Numbered from the stretch's first letter, positions 43,071 through 54,456 are shown. The stretch is DNA of 64,000 nt from Enterococcus sp. MMGLQ5-1 (GCF_013155265.1 NZ_JABJXU010000001.1:124001-188000), one strand, 5' to 3'. Notes: generated by a model not told the origin, from the letters alone. A program made the numbers and translations.

Positions 43071-43454
43071 GTGAATATTAAACAGGTAAGCGAAAAATAT
43101 CAAATTTCCTCCGATACATTACGTTACTGGGAGAGGATCGGTGCGATTCCAAATGTTACTCGGAATGCCTCGGGCTATCGTGATTTTGATCAGGAGGATG
43201 AAAATTGGATACATTGGACTAACTGTATGCGTAAAGCTGGTGTTTCCATTGAAAGAATTGTTGAATATATTGATTTATTTAAGCGAGGGGATGAGACAAT
43301 TCCTGCGAGAAAAACCTTATTAAAAGAGCAATTAGAGGTAATTGCCAATCACTTAGCAGAAATGAAAGAAATGTATGATGCGTTGGATGATAAAATTGAG
43401 CATTATGATACACATATGGTAAGCTATGAGGGTAAATTAAAAAATCCGGATTGA
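43071..43454 (+). CDS. MerR family regulator, AdhR-like (Cys52)
   Basis: 127 residues from GTG 43071, supported by AGGAGGTG; the longer frame from 43026 has no ribosome site. HTH VSEKYQISSDTLRYWERIGAIP, wing NASGYRDFD, and a dimerisation coiled coil. With this start the single conserved Cys is residue 52 (TNCMRKAG), the position of the thiol sensor of B. subtilis AdhR, which responds to formaldehyde and methylglyoxal. It closes the operon and presumably activates the 19-bp-spacer promoter at 41326, i.e. autoregulation. Confidence 0.92.
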   Translation: MNIKQVSEKYQISSDTLRYWERIGAIPNVTRNASGYRDFDQEDENWIHWTNCMRKAGVSIERIVEYIDLFKRGDETIPARKTLLKEQLEVIANHLAEMKEMYDALDDKIEHYDTHMVSYEGKLKNPD

Positions 43455-43551
43455 ATGAAATTGATTGCTTTAAATTTGAATCAGCCAAGCATTATATTTG
43501 ATAGCATAGGCTTTCAATGTAAAATGACTGTTTTAAAAAAAAGGGGGGATT

Positions 43552-44523
43552 ATGGAAAAAATATTTCCTAGCAAGCTTAGAATTGGTGATGAAATTAGAA
43601 TAATTTCACCTAGTTCATCAATTGAAAGTGTTGGTGGCTTTAATGATAATATTTCAGCACAAAAATATCTTGAAAAAATGGGCTTTAAAATCTCTTTTGG
43701 AAGCAATATTCTAGAAAATGACCAGCTTTTTTCCAGTAGTATTCAAGCTAGGCTTGATGATTTACATCAGGCTTTCATGGATAAAAACGTAAAGGCAATC
43801 ATGACGACTACTGGTGGTTTTAACTCAAATGAATTATTGCCACATATTAATTGGCAAATCATCCAAAATAATCCCAAAATTTTTGTCGGCTATTCAGATA
43901 TCACTAGTTTACATAATGCGATTCGTGCCAGAACAGGTTTAGTCACCTATTATGGGCCAGCATACGCTTCATTTAAAATGAAGGAATTACAAAAATATCA
44001 ATCTACTGCATGGCTAAAAGCCGTCACTTCAACTTCTTTTTCATTAACGCCAAGTGAGTATTGGTCAAGCGATGCTTGGTACGATTCTACAGTTGATAGA
44101 ATATTTTTACCAAATAATTGGCAAGTTTATTCTGAAGGTAAAGTAGAGGGAGAAGTAACTGGTGGCAACATTCAAACATACTGTCTACAGGCAGGCACTA
44201 TTTATTTTCCAAAAGTTAAAAATCCGATTATTTTTATTGAACAATCCGAGGGAGGAACAATTTTAGAATTTTCTCGTGAGCTGTCTCAAATATTACAGAT
44301 ACATTCTGATTTATCTGGGTTAGTCATTGGAAGATTCCCTAAGGCAAATGAAATGACTACTGATACGCTAATCATTATTTTAAATAAGTTTCCTGCCTTA
44401 AAATTTATTCCTGTGATTCACGATGTAGATTTTGGTCATACGCAACCAATTTTTACTTTTCCGCTAGGTGGCAAAGTGAAAATAAATACGGAGAATAAGG
44501 AAATTAAAATTTTAGAAGGTTAA
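43552..44523 (+). CDS. S66-family peptidase (LD-carboxypeptidase/MccF-like)
   Basis: 323 residues. N-terminal LRIGDEIRIISPSSSIES, nucleophile Ser115 in FVGYSDITSLHNA, later Glu in FIEQSEGG and His in VDFGHTQP forming the Ser-Glu-His triad of S66 peptidases. Relatives include LD-carboxypeptidases of peptidoglycan recycling and MccF, which cleaves microcin C-like nucleotide peptides. No signal peptide, so cytosolic. AAGGGGGG ribosome site; single gene with its own terminator. Confidence 0.92.
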   Translation: MEKIFPSKLRIGDEIRIISPSSSIESVGGFNDNISAQKYLEKMGFKISFGSNILENDQLFSSSIQARLDDLHQAFMDKNVKAIMTTTGGFNSNELLPHINWQIIQNNPKIFVGYSDITSLHNAIRARTGLVTYYGPAYASFKMKELQKYQSTAWLKAVTSTSFSLTPSEYWSSDAWYDSTVDRIFLPNNWQVYSEGKVEGEVTGGNIQTYCLQAGTIYFPKVKNPIIFIEQSEGGTILEFSRELSQILQIHSDLSGLVIGRFPKANEMTTDTLIIILNKFPALKFIPVIHDVDFGHTQPIFTFPLGGKVKINTENKEIKILEG

Positions 44524-44574
44524 TTTTGACGTATTGAGATGAATAATTACTAATAAAACAAAAACAAAAAAACG

Positions 44575-44610
44575 AATTGGACTGATAAATACTTCAGCCC
44601 AATTTTTTTG
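44575..44610. terminator. Bidirectional terminator between S66 peptidase and GntR gene
   Basis: AATTGGACTGA-TAAATAC-TTCAGCCCAATT with a T7 tract on the plus side and an A-rich run on the other. Confidence 0.92.
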
Positions 44611-44651
44611 ATTGATTAATAAAACATATAAATATCATAAAAATATTATTT

Positions 44652-45347
44652 TTAGCTTTGAAGGAAAAATTGAGAATGCTCATAATGATAGTAAAGCTTT
44701 GAAAAATCAAATGGTTCACCATTGTTTGTATAATAGATTTCTTCAACAAGCAGCATTGGTGAATTTTCCGGTAGACCTAAGTATTTTGAAATCTGACCCT
44801 TTGTTTTATGAACGCTTAAATATTTATCTGAGAAGCCAACATGGATATTTAAACCCTCCTCCAAATATTGAAAGATTGATCCCTCGATAATAGATCGGTT
44901 TAAAAAAGTAATAAGACGCTTTTTATAGTATGATTCCTCGACTGAAAGAATTTGACCTTGAATTGATTGAATACGCTTGACCAAGTATACCTTATCACCA
45001 ATTTCACATTGTAAATTATTTGCTATTTCCTCTGTTGCAGCTACAATTTCAAAATTGATTACTTTTGATTCAACCTCTAAATAATCTAAATCACCAGAAA
45101 ATCCCTTGTGTTCTAATAGTGTAATATAGCCCTTTCGATTTCTTCGTCTCACAAAAATACCACTACCTTGAACTTGATAAATTGCACCTTTAACTTCTAA
45201 TTCTTTTAAGGTACGCAATATCGTATTTTTACTTACTTTATACTGCGCGACTAATTCACCAACGCTTGGAAGCTTTGTGCCCTGCTTTAGATTTTCTGTT
45301 TTGATCTTTTTTTCAATTTCTCGAGCGATTTCTTGATATTTAAGCAT
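44652..45347 (-). CDS. GntR-family regulator with UTRA domain
   Basis: 231 residues: GntR winged helix (LPSVGELVAQYKVSKNTILRTLKELEVKGAIYQVQGSGIFV) and a C-terminal UTRA ligand domain (HutC/TreR/BglR type). The UTRA domain would bind a phosphorylated beta-glucoside. Divergent from the bglP-type PTS gene with a clear operator between them; AGGAGG precedes the ATG. Likely repressor of the PTS operon and perhaps of itself. Confidence 0.93.
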   Translation of the reverse strand: MLKYQEIAREIEKKIKTENLKQGTKLPSVGELVAQYKVSKNTILRTLKELEVKGAIYQVQGSGIFVRRRNRKGYITLLEHKGFSGDLDYLEVESKVINFEIVAATEEIANNLQCEIGDKVYLVKRIQSIQGQILSVEESYYKKRLITFLNRSIIEGSIFQYLEEGLNIHVGFSDKYLSVHKTKGQISKYLGLPENSPMLLVEEIYYTNNGEPFDFSKLYYHYEHSQFFLQS

Positions 45348-45440
45348 AATACCTCCTCAATAAATATTTGTAAGTTAAGTTTATCAATATTTTTAGATTT
45401 GTAAATCAAAAAAAGATTGACGATTGTATGGTTATATATT

Positions 45441-45460
45441 ATATTGTACCCATACAATAT
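45441..45460. promoter_or_regulatory. GntR operator upstream of the beta-glucoside PTS
   Basis: ATATTGTA-CCCA-TACAATAT, perfect 8-base arms, 31 nt before the PTS start. A half-site ATTGTATGG lies just upstream at 45423. Placed at the promoter, so a repressor site is expected. Confidence 0.8.
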
Positions 45461-45490
45461 AAATTGTAAATAGAAAAAAGGAGTTATATA

Positions 45491-47371
45491 ATGAGCAAAA
45501 AAGTTAGAGATTATTCAAAATTAGCTCAAGACATTTTAGATATTGTAAAAGCAGATAATATTGTAAATGTTGCTCGCTGCGCAACACGCTTGCGTCTCGT
45601 ATTAAAACAAAGTACACCAGAAATGAAGAAAGCGCTATCGGAATTGACAGGTGTAATTACTGCCGTCGAATCTGGTGGACAAATGCAAATTGTTATTGGT
45701 ACTCATGTCGGTGAGGTTTATGATGCTTTTGTTAATCTAGACAATATGAGTGAGCTTTCTAGTGATGAAACACCGAAAAGTTCAATTTTAAATCGTTTGA
45801 TTGCAACGATGTCAGCTGTCTTTGCACCCTTTATCTATGTGTTAGCTGCCGCTGGGATTTTGCAGGGTATTTTAATTTTGCTCAGCCTAGCCTTCCCAAA
45901 TTTTTCTGATACTGGAACTTATCAAGTTTTTAGCTTTATTTCATGGGCACCTTTCACCTTTTTACCTATTTTTATTGCTGTAACAGCATCTAAGCATTTT
46001 AAATCAAATATGTATATTGCAATTGCTTGTTGTGCAGCGCTTGTATCGCCTACTTGGGCAGAAATGGCTAGCAATATCGCATCTGGTCAAGTGATTACAT
46101 TATTTAATATTCCTTTATCAGAAACAGTCTATACATCGTCTGTTCTACCGCCACTTTTATTAGTCTGGCTTTTATCTTATCTTGAGCACTTTATTGAAAA
46201 ACGGATTCCAAATGTTGTTCGTTCACTTTTTGTGCCTTTAATTTGCTTAGTAATCATGGTACCATTGACGATTTTAGTGATTGGTCCAATTTCTGCTGGT
46301 GCGGCTTCAGGGCTTGCTAATGGTTATAATTTCCTTGTAGATAAGGTACCATTTTTAGCAGCTGCAATTATCGGTGGCTTTTGGCAAGTATTTGTTATCT
46401 TTGGTGTCCATTGGGGTGTGACACCAATGTGTTTAGCCAATTTTGATTTATATGGTCGTGATTCATTCCAAGCATTTCAAACCATTGCAGTGGTGGCACA
46501 GGTTGGTGCAACATTGGGTGTTTTTCTTACCTCCAAAAATAAAAGTATGAAAAACGTATCACTTTCAGCATTTATTACGGGTCTTTTTGGGATTACTGAA
46601 CCAGCAATTTATGGTGTCACCTTACGTTTAAAACGACCATTTATTTATGGCTCTATCTCAGGTTGTATTGGTGCGGTTGTTGCAAGCTTTTTCCATATTT
46701 ATTATTATGCTTATGCAGGATTACCTGGCTTATTGACAACTGTTAATGCGATTAATTCTGAAAATCCAAGCTCCTTTATTGGCATTATGATTGGTTGCTT
46801 GATTGCACTTGTCGGTCCAGTTATTTTAACTAAAATATTTGGTACAGGTGAAACGGTTGATGATGATCAAGCGTTAGCAAAGGAAACTGGAGATTGTGCT
46901 GCTGCTTTAAGTAATCAAGAAAAAGCATCAATTCCTGCACCACTTTCAGGTGAAGTTGTGCCGTTAAAAAATGTGCCTGATGAGGTTTTTGCCAGTGGCG
47001 CTATGGGTACTGGCTTAGCTATTGAACCAAATGATAACAAGGTTTATGCCCCATTCTCAGGCAGGGTTAGTGCAATCTTTGATTCAAAACATGCTGTTGG
47101 CTTAACCTCTGCCGATGGTGTAGAGCTATTGATTCATGTTGGACTAGATACAGTTAATATGCAGGGTGCTGGTTTTGAATATTTTGTAGAGCAGGATCAA
47201 AAGGTTGAAAAAGGAGATTTGCTACTCAGCTTTGACCCTGAAAAAATAAGTCAAGCTGGCTATCCTAAGACTACAATTGTTGTAATCCCTAATAGTCACG
47301 AATTACCAGAATTATTAATTACGGATAAATTACAAGTAACGACTGATGATACTATTTTTGAATTTAAATAA
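45491..47371 (+). CDS. bglP: Beta-glucoside-specific PTS enzyme IIBCA (BglP-like)
   Basis: 626 residues in IIB-IIC-IIA order. IIB phospho-Cys30 in VARCATRLRL; IIC with about ten helices (APFIYVLAAAGILQG, IIGGFWQVFVIFGVHWG, FGITEPAIYGVTLRLKRPF); IIA with SGAMGTGLAIEP and phospho-His549 in LLIHVGLDTV. It imports and phosphorylates an aryl- or alkyl-beta-glucoside or cellobiose-like sugar. AAAAAAGGAG ribosome site. The phospho-beta-glucosidase gene follows after 17 nt, giving a complete uptake-hydrolysis pair. Confidence 0.96.
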   Translation: MSKKVRDYSKLAQDILDIVKADNIVNVARCATRLRLVLKQSTPEMKKALSELTGVITAVESGGQMQIVIGTHVGEVYDAFVNLDNMSELSSDETPKSSILNRLIATMSAVFAPFIYVLAAAGILQGILILLSLAFPNFSDTGTYQVFSFISWAPFTFLPIFIAVTASKHFKSNMYIAIACCAALVSPTWAEMASNIASGQVITLFNIPLSETVYTSSVLPPLLLVWLLSYLEHFIEKRIPNVVRSLFVPLICLVIMVPLTILVIGPISAGAASGLANGYNFLVDKVPFLAAAIIGGFWQVFVIFGVHWGVTPMCLANFDLYGRDSFQAFQTIAVVAQVGATLGVFLTSKNKSMKNVSLSAFITGLFGITEPAIYGVTLRLKRPFIYGSISGCIGAVVASFFHIYYYAYAGLPGLLTTVNAINSENPSSFIGIMIGCLIALVGPVILTKIFGTGETVDDDQALAKETGDCAAALSNQEKASIPAPLSGEVVPLKNVPDEVFASGAMGTGLAIEPNDNKVYAPFSGRVSAIFDSKHAVGLTSADGVELLIHVGLDTVNMQGAGFEYFVEQDQKVEKGDLLLSFDPEKISQAGYPKTTIVVIPNSHELPELLITDKLQVTTDDTIFEFK

Positions 47372-47376
47372 AATAA

Positions 47377-48816
<1,440 letters not shown>

Positions 48817-48865
48817 ATTATTATTGTTAGAGGGCTCATTAATCAACAAATCATAATGGAAAGAA

Positions 48866-49188
48866 GAGGTTGGGACAAAAGTCCTAACCTTTTCATATTG
48901 TTCGTAATTTACGGTAGACAATGCGATAACTTCGATGCCATAGGAAAATAGACAAATTGCCGAATATTGTTTAAAATGCTGAAACAGCTTGTTTTAACAG
49001 GCTTTCTATCTTAAAACTGTTCAAATAGATACGTCATCCGGTCAGACAGAAAACGTCTGACTGAATAAACGAATGACTCGTCTATTTGAACAGTATTAAT
49101 CAGAGATAGAAAGCATCTTGTTTTACGATTTTTTACGAGGCAATTTAGCACCTTTTTATACGTCGTTAAGCGTCTCTTGTCCCACCTC
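48866..49188. repeat. Nested intergenic repeat, locus C (complete shell, one inner unit)
   Basis: Left arm GAGGTTGGGACAAAAGTCC at 48866 and right arm GTCTCTTGTCCCACCTC ending 49188 pair as a long inverted repeat. Inside is one 122-nt palindromic unit (48999-49120). Between left arm and unit is the shell sequence GACAATGCGATAAC...AGGAAAATAGACAAATT that also fills empty locus D. Confidence 0.92.
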
Positions 49189-49654
49189 CTTTTTTAATGT
49201 GTATAACTCACGAGTCTATAAAATAGAAGGATTTGACATAGAGCTAAAAAATTCGTGATACAGTAAATCATTATTATAGCCTATTTCTATTGAGCTTTTT
49301 GATTAGATTTTTAAAATTAGGGCTTAATTTGAGTGCAGATAGATTTTCTAAGACTGATATTATTGGTAGTCAAAAAATTTTTTAGCTTTTTTAGTTATAA
49401 ATTTATTTCTATCTGAGAATGAAAATAATTATAATTTATGAAGATTCAAAATGATAGTATGACGCTAAGTAAAATGAAACATAGATGATTGCTCATAATT
49501 CGGCTAATTTTTAAATATTTTTTCTTTATTTATAAAAAAATATTTAATTTATTTCTTCTATTTGGAGTAGACCAATAATTGAATCATAAGATATAATATA
49601 ATGACGTTTAATTTGTTATTTTATAGAAATCTATTATAAAAGAGGAGAGTAACT
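49189..49654. other. AT-rich region upstream of the surface-protein gene
   Basis: No gene. The right end probably holds the promoter of the surface protein (TATAAT near 49590-49601). Otherwise AT-rich, with no structure that I recognise. Confidence 0.4.
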
Positions 49655-51310
49655 GTGAAAAAAATTTCTAGTTATATATTATTATTAAGCGCTCTCTCCA
49701 TGAGCTCTGCAACCATTTCCTTTGCAGAAACAAAAACAGATACCGATACACCAGCTAATGCGGTTTATAATACTAGTAATAATATCATAGCCTCTGGAAC
49801 ATTTGGAAGTTGCCCTTGGACAATTGATGATAGCGGCAGTTTGATTATTCAAGGCGGCTCCCTGCCAAATACAATCTTGTCCTCTCCTTGGAAGCAATAT
49901 AGTGAATTAATTACTTCAATAGAAATCATAGGTACTGTAAAAGCTGGCAGCTATATTAATTATTTGTTTGATGGTTTAAGTAAGGTTACTACTATTCAAA
50001 ACTTAAATAATATAGATACCTCTCTTACTACGCGTATGATGTATGTTTTTAGAAACTGTAGTGCGTTGCAGCAGGTTGATTTATCTGGTTGGGATACTTC
50101 TAATACCACGACCTTTACGAGTATGTTTAATGGCTGTAGTAGTATCACTTCCTTGGATTTATCAAGCTTTGAAACAGGGCAAACTAGCTCCTACTATCAA
50201 ATGTTTAACAATTGTCCCTCTTTAAGGGAATTAAATATCAGTAGTTTTGGCAAAAATGGTGTGACATCAGGCTATAATATGTTTGATATTTCAAATAAAA
50301 ATTTAGTGAGTATCACAGTTGGTGAATATACACCTTTTAAGCTTGATGCACATGGTCTTCCTGAGATTAATGCACTTGGTGCCTTCACAGGCGGTTGGAT
50401 TGGCAAGGAAACAAGCAACTATTATTCAAGTACTTTGGAATTTACTTCGAAATATGATGGTTCAGTTCCAGATACATATGTGTGGGCGACGCATGCTCAA
50501 GTTAATTATGTCGATCAAAATGGAGAGACGCTCAGTGATCCAAAGGAAATATTAGGCTATTTGGGTGGATACTACGATGCTACATTGGAGGATTACCAGT
50601 TAACTATTCCAGGATATACGCTTGACTTAAGTAGATTGCCACAGAATGCGAGTGGCATTTTCACACCGGAATTACAGATAATCACCTATGTCTATACGGA
50701 AAAGCCAGATATTGGTGGTGAGGTTACAGTTGGGTATGTAGATACCGATGGTAATTTAATTTCAGATAATATTATTTTATCAGGAAATGTCGGTGATAGC
50801 TTTAGCAGTGAACAAAAGTCAATTTCAGGCTATACTTTTAAAGAAGTTCTTGGCTCTGCAACTGGCGTATTCACTGACGCACCACAAACCGTTACTTATG
50901 TTTACACAAAGGAGCCAAGTGTTGGTGGCAAGGTAACTGTTAGGTACGTAGATACCGATGGTAACCCAATTTCAGATAATATTATTTTATCAGGAAATGT
51001 CGGTGATAGCTTCAGCACTGAGCAAAAGCTAATTTCAGGCTATACTTTTAAAGAAGTTGAAGGCTTATCAAGTGGTAACTTTACAACAGATTTACAAATA
51101 ATCACATATATTTATACGAAAGATAGTACTATATTGGATAATCCAGACGCGGACAGCTCTGAAAGCGTAATTGATCAGGGTCAAAATCATAATTCAACTT
51201 TACCAAAAACCAGTGAATTAAGGAGTAATTTTTGGCAGCTGATCGGCACCACTTTAATTGCCATGATAATAGCTAATTATTTATTAGCTTTCAAAAAATC
51301 TAATAAGTAG
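49655..51310 (+). CDS. Cell-surface protein with BspA-type leucine-rich repeats, three MucBP repeats and LPKTS sorting signal
   Basis: 551 residues from GTG 49655 (AGAGGAGAG upstream). Signal peptide (MKKISSYILLLSALSMSSAT..., cleavage near SFAE). The N-terminal ~250 residues hold DUF285/BspA-like repeats (MFNGCSSITSLDLSSFETG). Three MucBP-type repeats follow (about 280-350, 360-425 and 430-495); the last two are nearly identical copies. The C-terminus is LPKTSE, a hydrophobic helix and KKSNK. The sorting motif is LPxTS instead of LPxTG. Likely wall-anchored adhesin binding mucin or matrix. Confidence 0.92.
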   Translation: MKKISSYILLLSALSMSSATISFAETKTDTDTPANAVYNTSNNIIASGTFGSCPWTIDDSGSLIIQGGSLPNTILSSPWKQYSELITSIEIIGTVKAGSYINYLFDGLSKVTTIQNLNNIDTSLTTRMMYVFRNCSALQQVDLSGWDTSNTTTFTSMFNGCSSITSLDLSSFETGQTSSYYQMFNNCPSLRELNISSFGKNGVTSGYNMFDISNKNLVSITVGEYTPFKLDAHGLPEINALGAFTGGWIGKETSNYYSSTLEFTSKYDGSVPDTYVWATHAQVNYVDQNGETLSDPKEILGYLGGYYDATLEDYQLTIPGYTLDLSRLPQNASGIFTPELQIITYVYTEKPDIGGEVTVGYVDTDGNLISDNIILSGNVGDSFSSEQKSISGYTFKEVLGSATGVFTDAPQTVTYVYTKEPSVGGKVTVRYVDTDGNPISDNIILSGNVGDSFSTEQKLISGYTFKEVEGLSSGNFTTDLQIITYIYTKDSTILDNPDADSSESVIDQGQNHNSTLPKTSELRSNFWQLIGTTLIAMIIANYLLAFKKSNK

Positions 51311-51348
51311 TCAGCTTACTTCAAATGTTATATTATAGGTCTATTTAT

Positions 51349-51387
51349 AAGCCGAAAGCATTGATTTGTCAGTGCTTTTGGCTTTTT
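51349..51387 (+). terminator. Terminator of the surface-protein gene
   Basis: AAGCCGAAAGCA ... TGCTTTTGGCTTTTT hairpin with a T tract. Confidence 0.92.
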
Positions 51388-51574
51388 AAAAATTCATGTT
51401 AGTTTAATGAGTATAAAAAGGAAAAAGAATTTTGGATTAGAGGTAGTTGGCGATTTGAAAGTTTAAATTGAGTATTGTTAAAATTTCTTAATTTGAGCTT
51501 GAAGTGCTAGATTGACAAGATGCTTTTATATTTGTTAGACTAAATTCATAATGATATATGGGGGTGGTAATAAA

Positions 51575-51643
51575 ATGGATAGTGATTCTAGTGATGGTGA
51601 GCAGAAAAGCGATAATTGGTTTTCTCACTTTTTAATTGAATAA
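51575..51643 (+). CDS. Possible 22-aa peptide
   Basis: GGGGGTGG seven bases before ATG; frame MDSDSSDGEQKSDNWFSHFLIE then TAA. Acidic N-terminal half, aromatic and hydrophobic C-terminal half. It could be a leader peptide for the P-type ATPase 98 nt downstream, a remnant, or chance. No family recognised. Confidence 0.3.
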   Translation: MDSDSSDGEQKSDNWFSHFLIE

Positions 51644-51740
51644 AATAATCAATGGCAAACGCGTTGAGCATAACGATGGATAGTTTATGCTTGAGGGGTT
51701 TATTTGTGTTTTTATAAAAATTAAAAAAGGATGGAAAATA

Positions 51741-54398
51741 ATGACTAAAAATAATGCTTTTCAATTAACAATTAAAGAAACGCTGCAAAAATACGATGTT
51801 CCTGCAATTGATGAAGGACTGAATAATTCACAGGTCAAGCAGCGCTTAGAACAATTTGGACCCAATAAAATAGAAGCTAAAATAACGCCAAAATGGCGAG
51901 TTTTGCTGCGACAATTCAATAACATGATTATTTATATTTTGCTATTTGCCGCGTTACTGACACTTTTAATGGGTCATCTTTCGGATGCAATGATTATTGC
52001 AATTGTGGTTATCATCAATGCCTTAATTGGTTATTTTCAAGAGCTCAATGCATCTGATGCATTAGAACGAATTAAGGAAATGCTATCTTCTGAAGCGACT
52101 GTTTATCGTGAAGGTATTAGAATAGATATATCTGCTGAAGAGCTTGTAGTGGGGGATGTTGTCTTTTTAGAAGCTGGTGATAATGTGCCAGCTGACTTGA
52201 GAATTGTGGCAGCTGATAATCTGCGAATCCAGGAATCAGCTTTGACGGGTGAGCCCGACTCAGTTGAAAAAATAACAGCAGAATTAATCGAAGCGGCAAC
52301 ACCGTTAGCTGAACAGTTGAATTTGGCTTTTGCCTCTACCTCGGTAACCTCTGGTAGTGGTGAGGGCATTGTAATCGCAACGGGAAAAAATACGCAAATT
52401 GGGCAAATTTCGACTGAAGTAAATAATACAGAAAATAGAAAAACACCATTGATGCGAGAAATTGATGACTTAGGCAAAGGTATAACCTACGTTATAATGG
52501 CAGTGGCTATCGTATTATTTGTCCTGAGCTTGTTTTTAAAGACCTATTCTTTATCTGTATTATCACTAGCGGTTGTCACCATGATTGTGGGCTCTATTCC
52601 AGAGGGCTTACCTGCGACAACCTCAGTTGTTTTAGCGATGGGTGTTAGTGATATGGCTAAAAATAAAAATACAATAGTTAAAACGCTGCCTGCGGTTGAA
52701 ACTCTTGGCTCGGTTGATGTTGTTGCAACAGATAAAACGGGTACCTTGACTAAAAATGAAATGACCATTAAGGACATTGTTTTCGCAGATAAAAGGTATA
52801 GTGTTACTGGCGATGGCTATCAACCGATTGGTCAAATATTATTGGATAAACAGCCAATAGAAAATGATGCTCGTTTAAAGCTTTTTCTTGAAGCAGGCTA
52901 TGAAGCGAATGATACAGTTTTGATACAAAATGAGGGGATATGGCAAATTAATGGTGAACCGACTGATGGCTCCTTCCTAACGCTTTATCATAAATATATG
53001 GATTATAAGATAACACCTGATTATGAAGAAATCGATATGCTGCCATTTGATTCAAGCTATCGGTATATGGCTAAATTGGTAAAGAATAGTCAGAATCAAA
53101 GGCTGTTATTTATTAAGGGCTCTCCTGATAAATTGTTTGAAATGGCAAAAGTAGGAAACGCTGAATTTCCGTATGACTATTGGTCCGAACAAGTGACTCA
53201 GCTGTCTGCGCAAGGCAAGCGAGTCGTTGCTGTCGGCTTCAAAAGGTTAACTAATCAAGTTACAGAAGTATCTCATGAATTGCTAACAGATGGGATTGAA
53301 TTGCTAGGTATTGCCGGTATCATTGATCCACCACGTGAAGAGGTGATTACTGCCTTAAAGGAGATGAACGCTGCTGGTGTATCCGTAAAAATGATTACTG
53401 GCGACCATCCGTTAACAGCGAAGGCGATCGGTGAAATGCTTGGCTTGGCACCAAAAATTAATGTTATTACTGGTGCTGAATTAGATCAAATGAGCGATGA
53501 GCAATTTAAACAGGCAGCTATATATTATCAAGTGTTTGCTCGAGCAACACCACAAAATAAAATGGATATTGTAAGAGCGTTACAAGAAAGCGGTAAGGTA
53601 ACTGCAATGACTGGTGATGGCGTTAATGACGCTCCCGCCTTAAAGTGTGCTGATATCGGCGTGGCGATGGGGCTCAAGGGAACTGACGTTGCCAAGGACT
53701 CCGCTGATATGATTTTAACTGATGATAATTTTGGAACAATGGCAATTGCAATTCGAGAGGGGAGAAGGATTTATGATAATATCAAGAAAAGTATTCTCTT
53801 TTTACTGCCGACCTCTTTTGCTGAGGGCTTAATCATTGCCTTTACTATCTTAATGCAAAAAGAAATGCCGCTTAAGCCAACTCAGCTGTTATGGATTAAT
53901 ATGGTTTCTGCGATTACAATACAATTTGCCTTTATTTTTGAACCCGCTGAAGCGGGGATTATGCAACGTCAGCCAAGAAAAACAGGCTGTGGGTTGTTGA
54001 GTAAACACGATATATGGCAAATGGCTTATGTATCTGTTTTAATCGCTGTGATTAGTATTTTTTCTAATGAATGGCTGCTATCACAAGGTATTAGTCAAGC
54101 TGTATCAGCAACAATTATGATTAATATTGTTGTATTTAGTAAAATTTTTTACTTATTCAATATTCGGACAACCCAACCAGCTTTTTCTAAAGCCTTTTCG
54201 AGTAACCCAAAGGCTTTCATCATTATTGGAATAATGATTGTCTTACAGCTGTTATTGACCTATGTTCCGCTGCTGCAGACAGCGTTTCATACGTCTGATA
54301 TTTCAGCATTAGGCTGGTTAATTTCTATTGCCGCTGGTGTTTTAATCTTGATAATTACTGAAATAGATAAATTAATTAGAATAAATTATAAAAAATAG
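51741..54398 (+). CDS. P2-type cation-transporting ATPase
   Basis: 885 residues from ATG 51741, chosen for the AAAAGGATGG site; the frame opens at 51687. Actuator ALTGEPD (TGEP instead of TGES), helix 4 SIPEGLPATTSVVLAMGV, phosphorylation site ATDKTGTLTKNEMT, hinge TGDGVNDAPAL, ten helices. Helix 6 reads WINMVSAITIQFAFIFE, again without the acidic residue of Ca2+ pumps. A paralog of the ATPase at 34099 but clearly divergent. Ion specificity uncertain; monocistronic. Confidence 0.9.
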   Translation: MTKNNAFQLTIKETLQKYDVPAIDEGLNNSQVKQRLEQFGPNKIEAKITPKWRVLLRQFNNMIIYILLFAALLTLLMGHLSDAMIIAIVVIINALIGYFQELNASDALERIKEMLSSEATVYREGIRIDISAEELVVGDVVFLEAGDNVPADLRIVAADNLRIQESALTGEPDSVEKITAELIEAATPLAEQLNLAFASTSVTSGSGEGIVIATGKNTQIGQISTEVNNTENRKTPLMREIDDLGKGITYVIMAVAIVLFVLSLFLKTYSLSVLSLAVVTMIVGSIPEGLPATTSVVLAMGVSDMAKNKNTIVKTLPAVETLGSVDVVATDKTGTLTKNEMTIKDIVFADKRYSVTGDGYQPIGQILLDKQPIENDARLKLFLEAGYEANDTVLIQNEGIWQINGEPTDGSFLTLYHKYMDYKITPDYEEIDMLPFDSSYRYMAKLVKNSQNQRLLFIKGSPDKLFEMAKVGNAEFPYDYWSEQVTQLSAQGKRVVAVGFKRLTNQVTEVSHELLTDGIELLGIAGIIDPPREEVITALKEMNAAGVSVKMITGDHPLTAKAIGEMLGLAPKINVITGAELDQMSDEQFKQAAIYYQVFARATPQNKMDIVRALQESGKVTAMTGDGVNDAPALKCADIGVAMGLKGTDVAKDSADMILTDDNFGTMAIAIREGRRIYDNIKKSILFLLPTSFAEGLIIAFTILMQKEMPLKPTQLLWINMVSAITIQFAFIFEPAEAGIMQRQPRKTGCGLLSKHDIWQMAYVSVLIAVISIFSNEWLLSQGISQAVSATIMINIVVFSKIFYLFNIRTTQPAFSKAFSSNPKAFIIIGIMIVLQLLLTYVPLLQTAFHTSDISALGWLISIAAGVLILIITEIDKLIRINYKK

Positions 54399-54456
54399 AA
54401 TATCATTATGAAATAGCTAATTTGTAATGTCAAATTGTATCAACACCTAGCTTAAT

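Noticed and set aside
51640-51680. cre-like CAAACGCGTTGA near the second P-type ATPase
   Set aside because: Fails the fixed TG...CA ends of the cre consensus.
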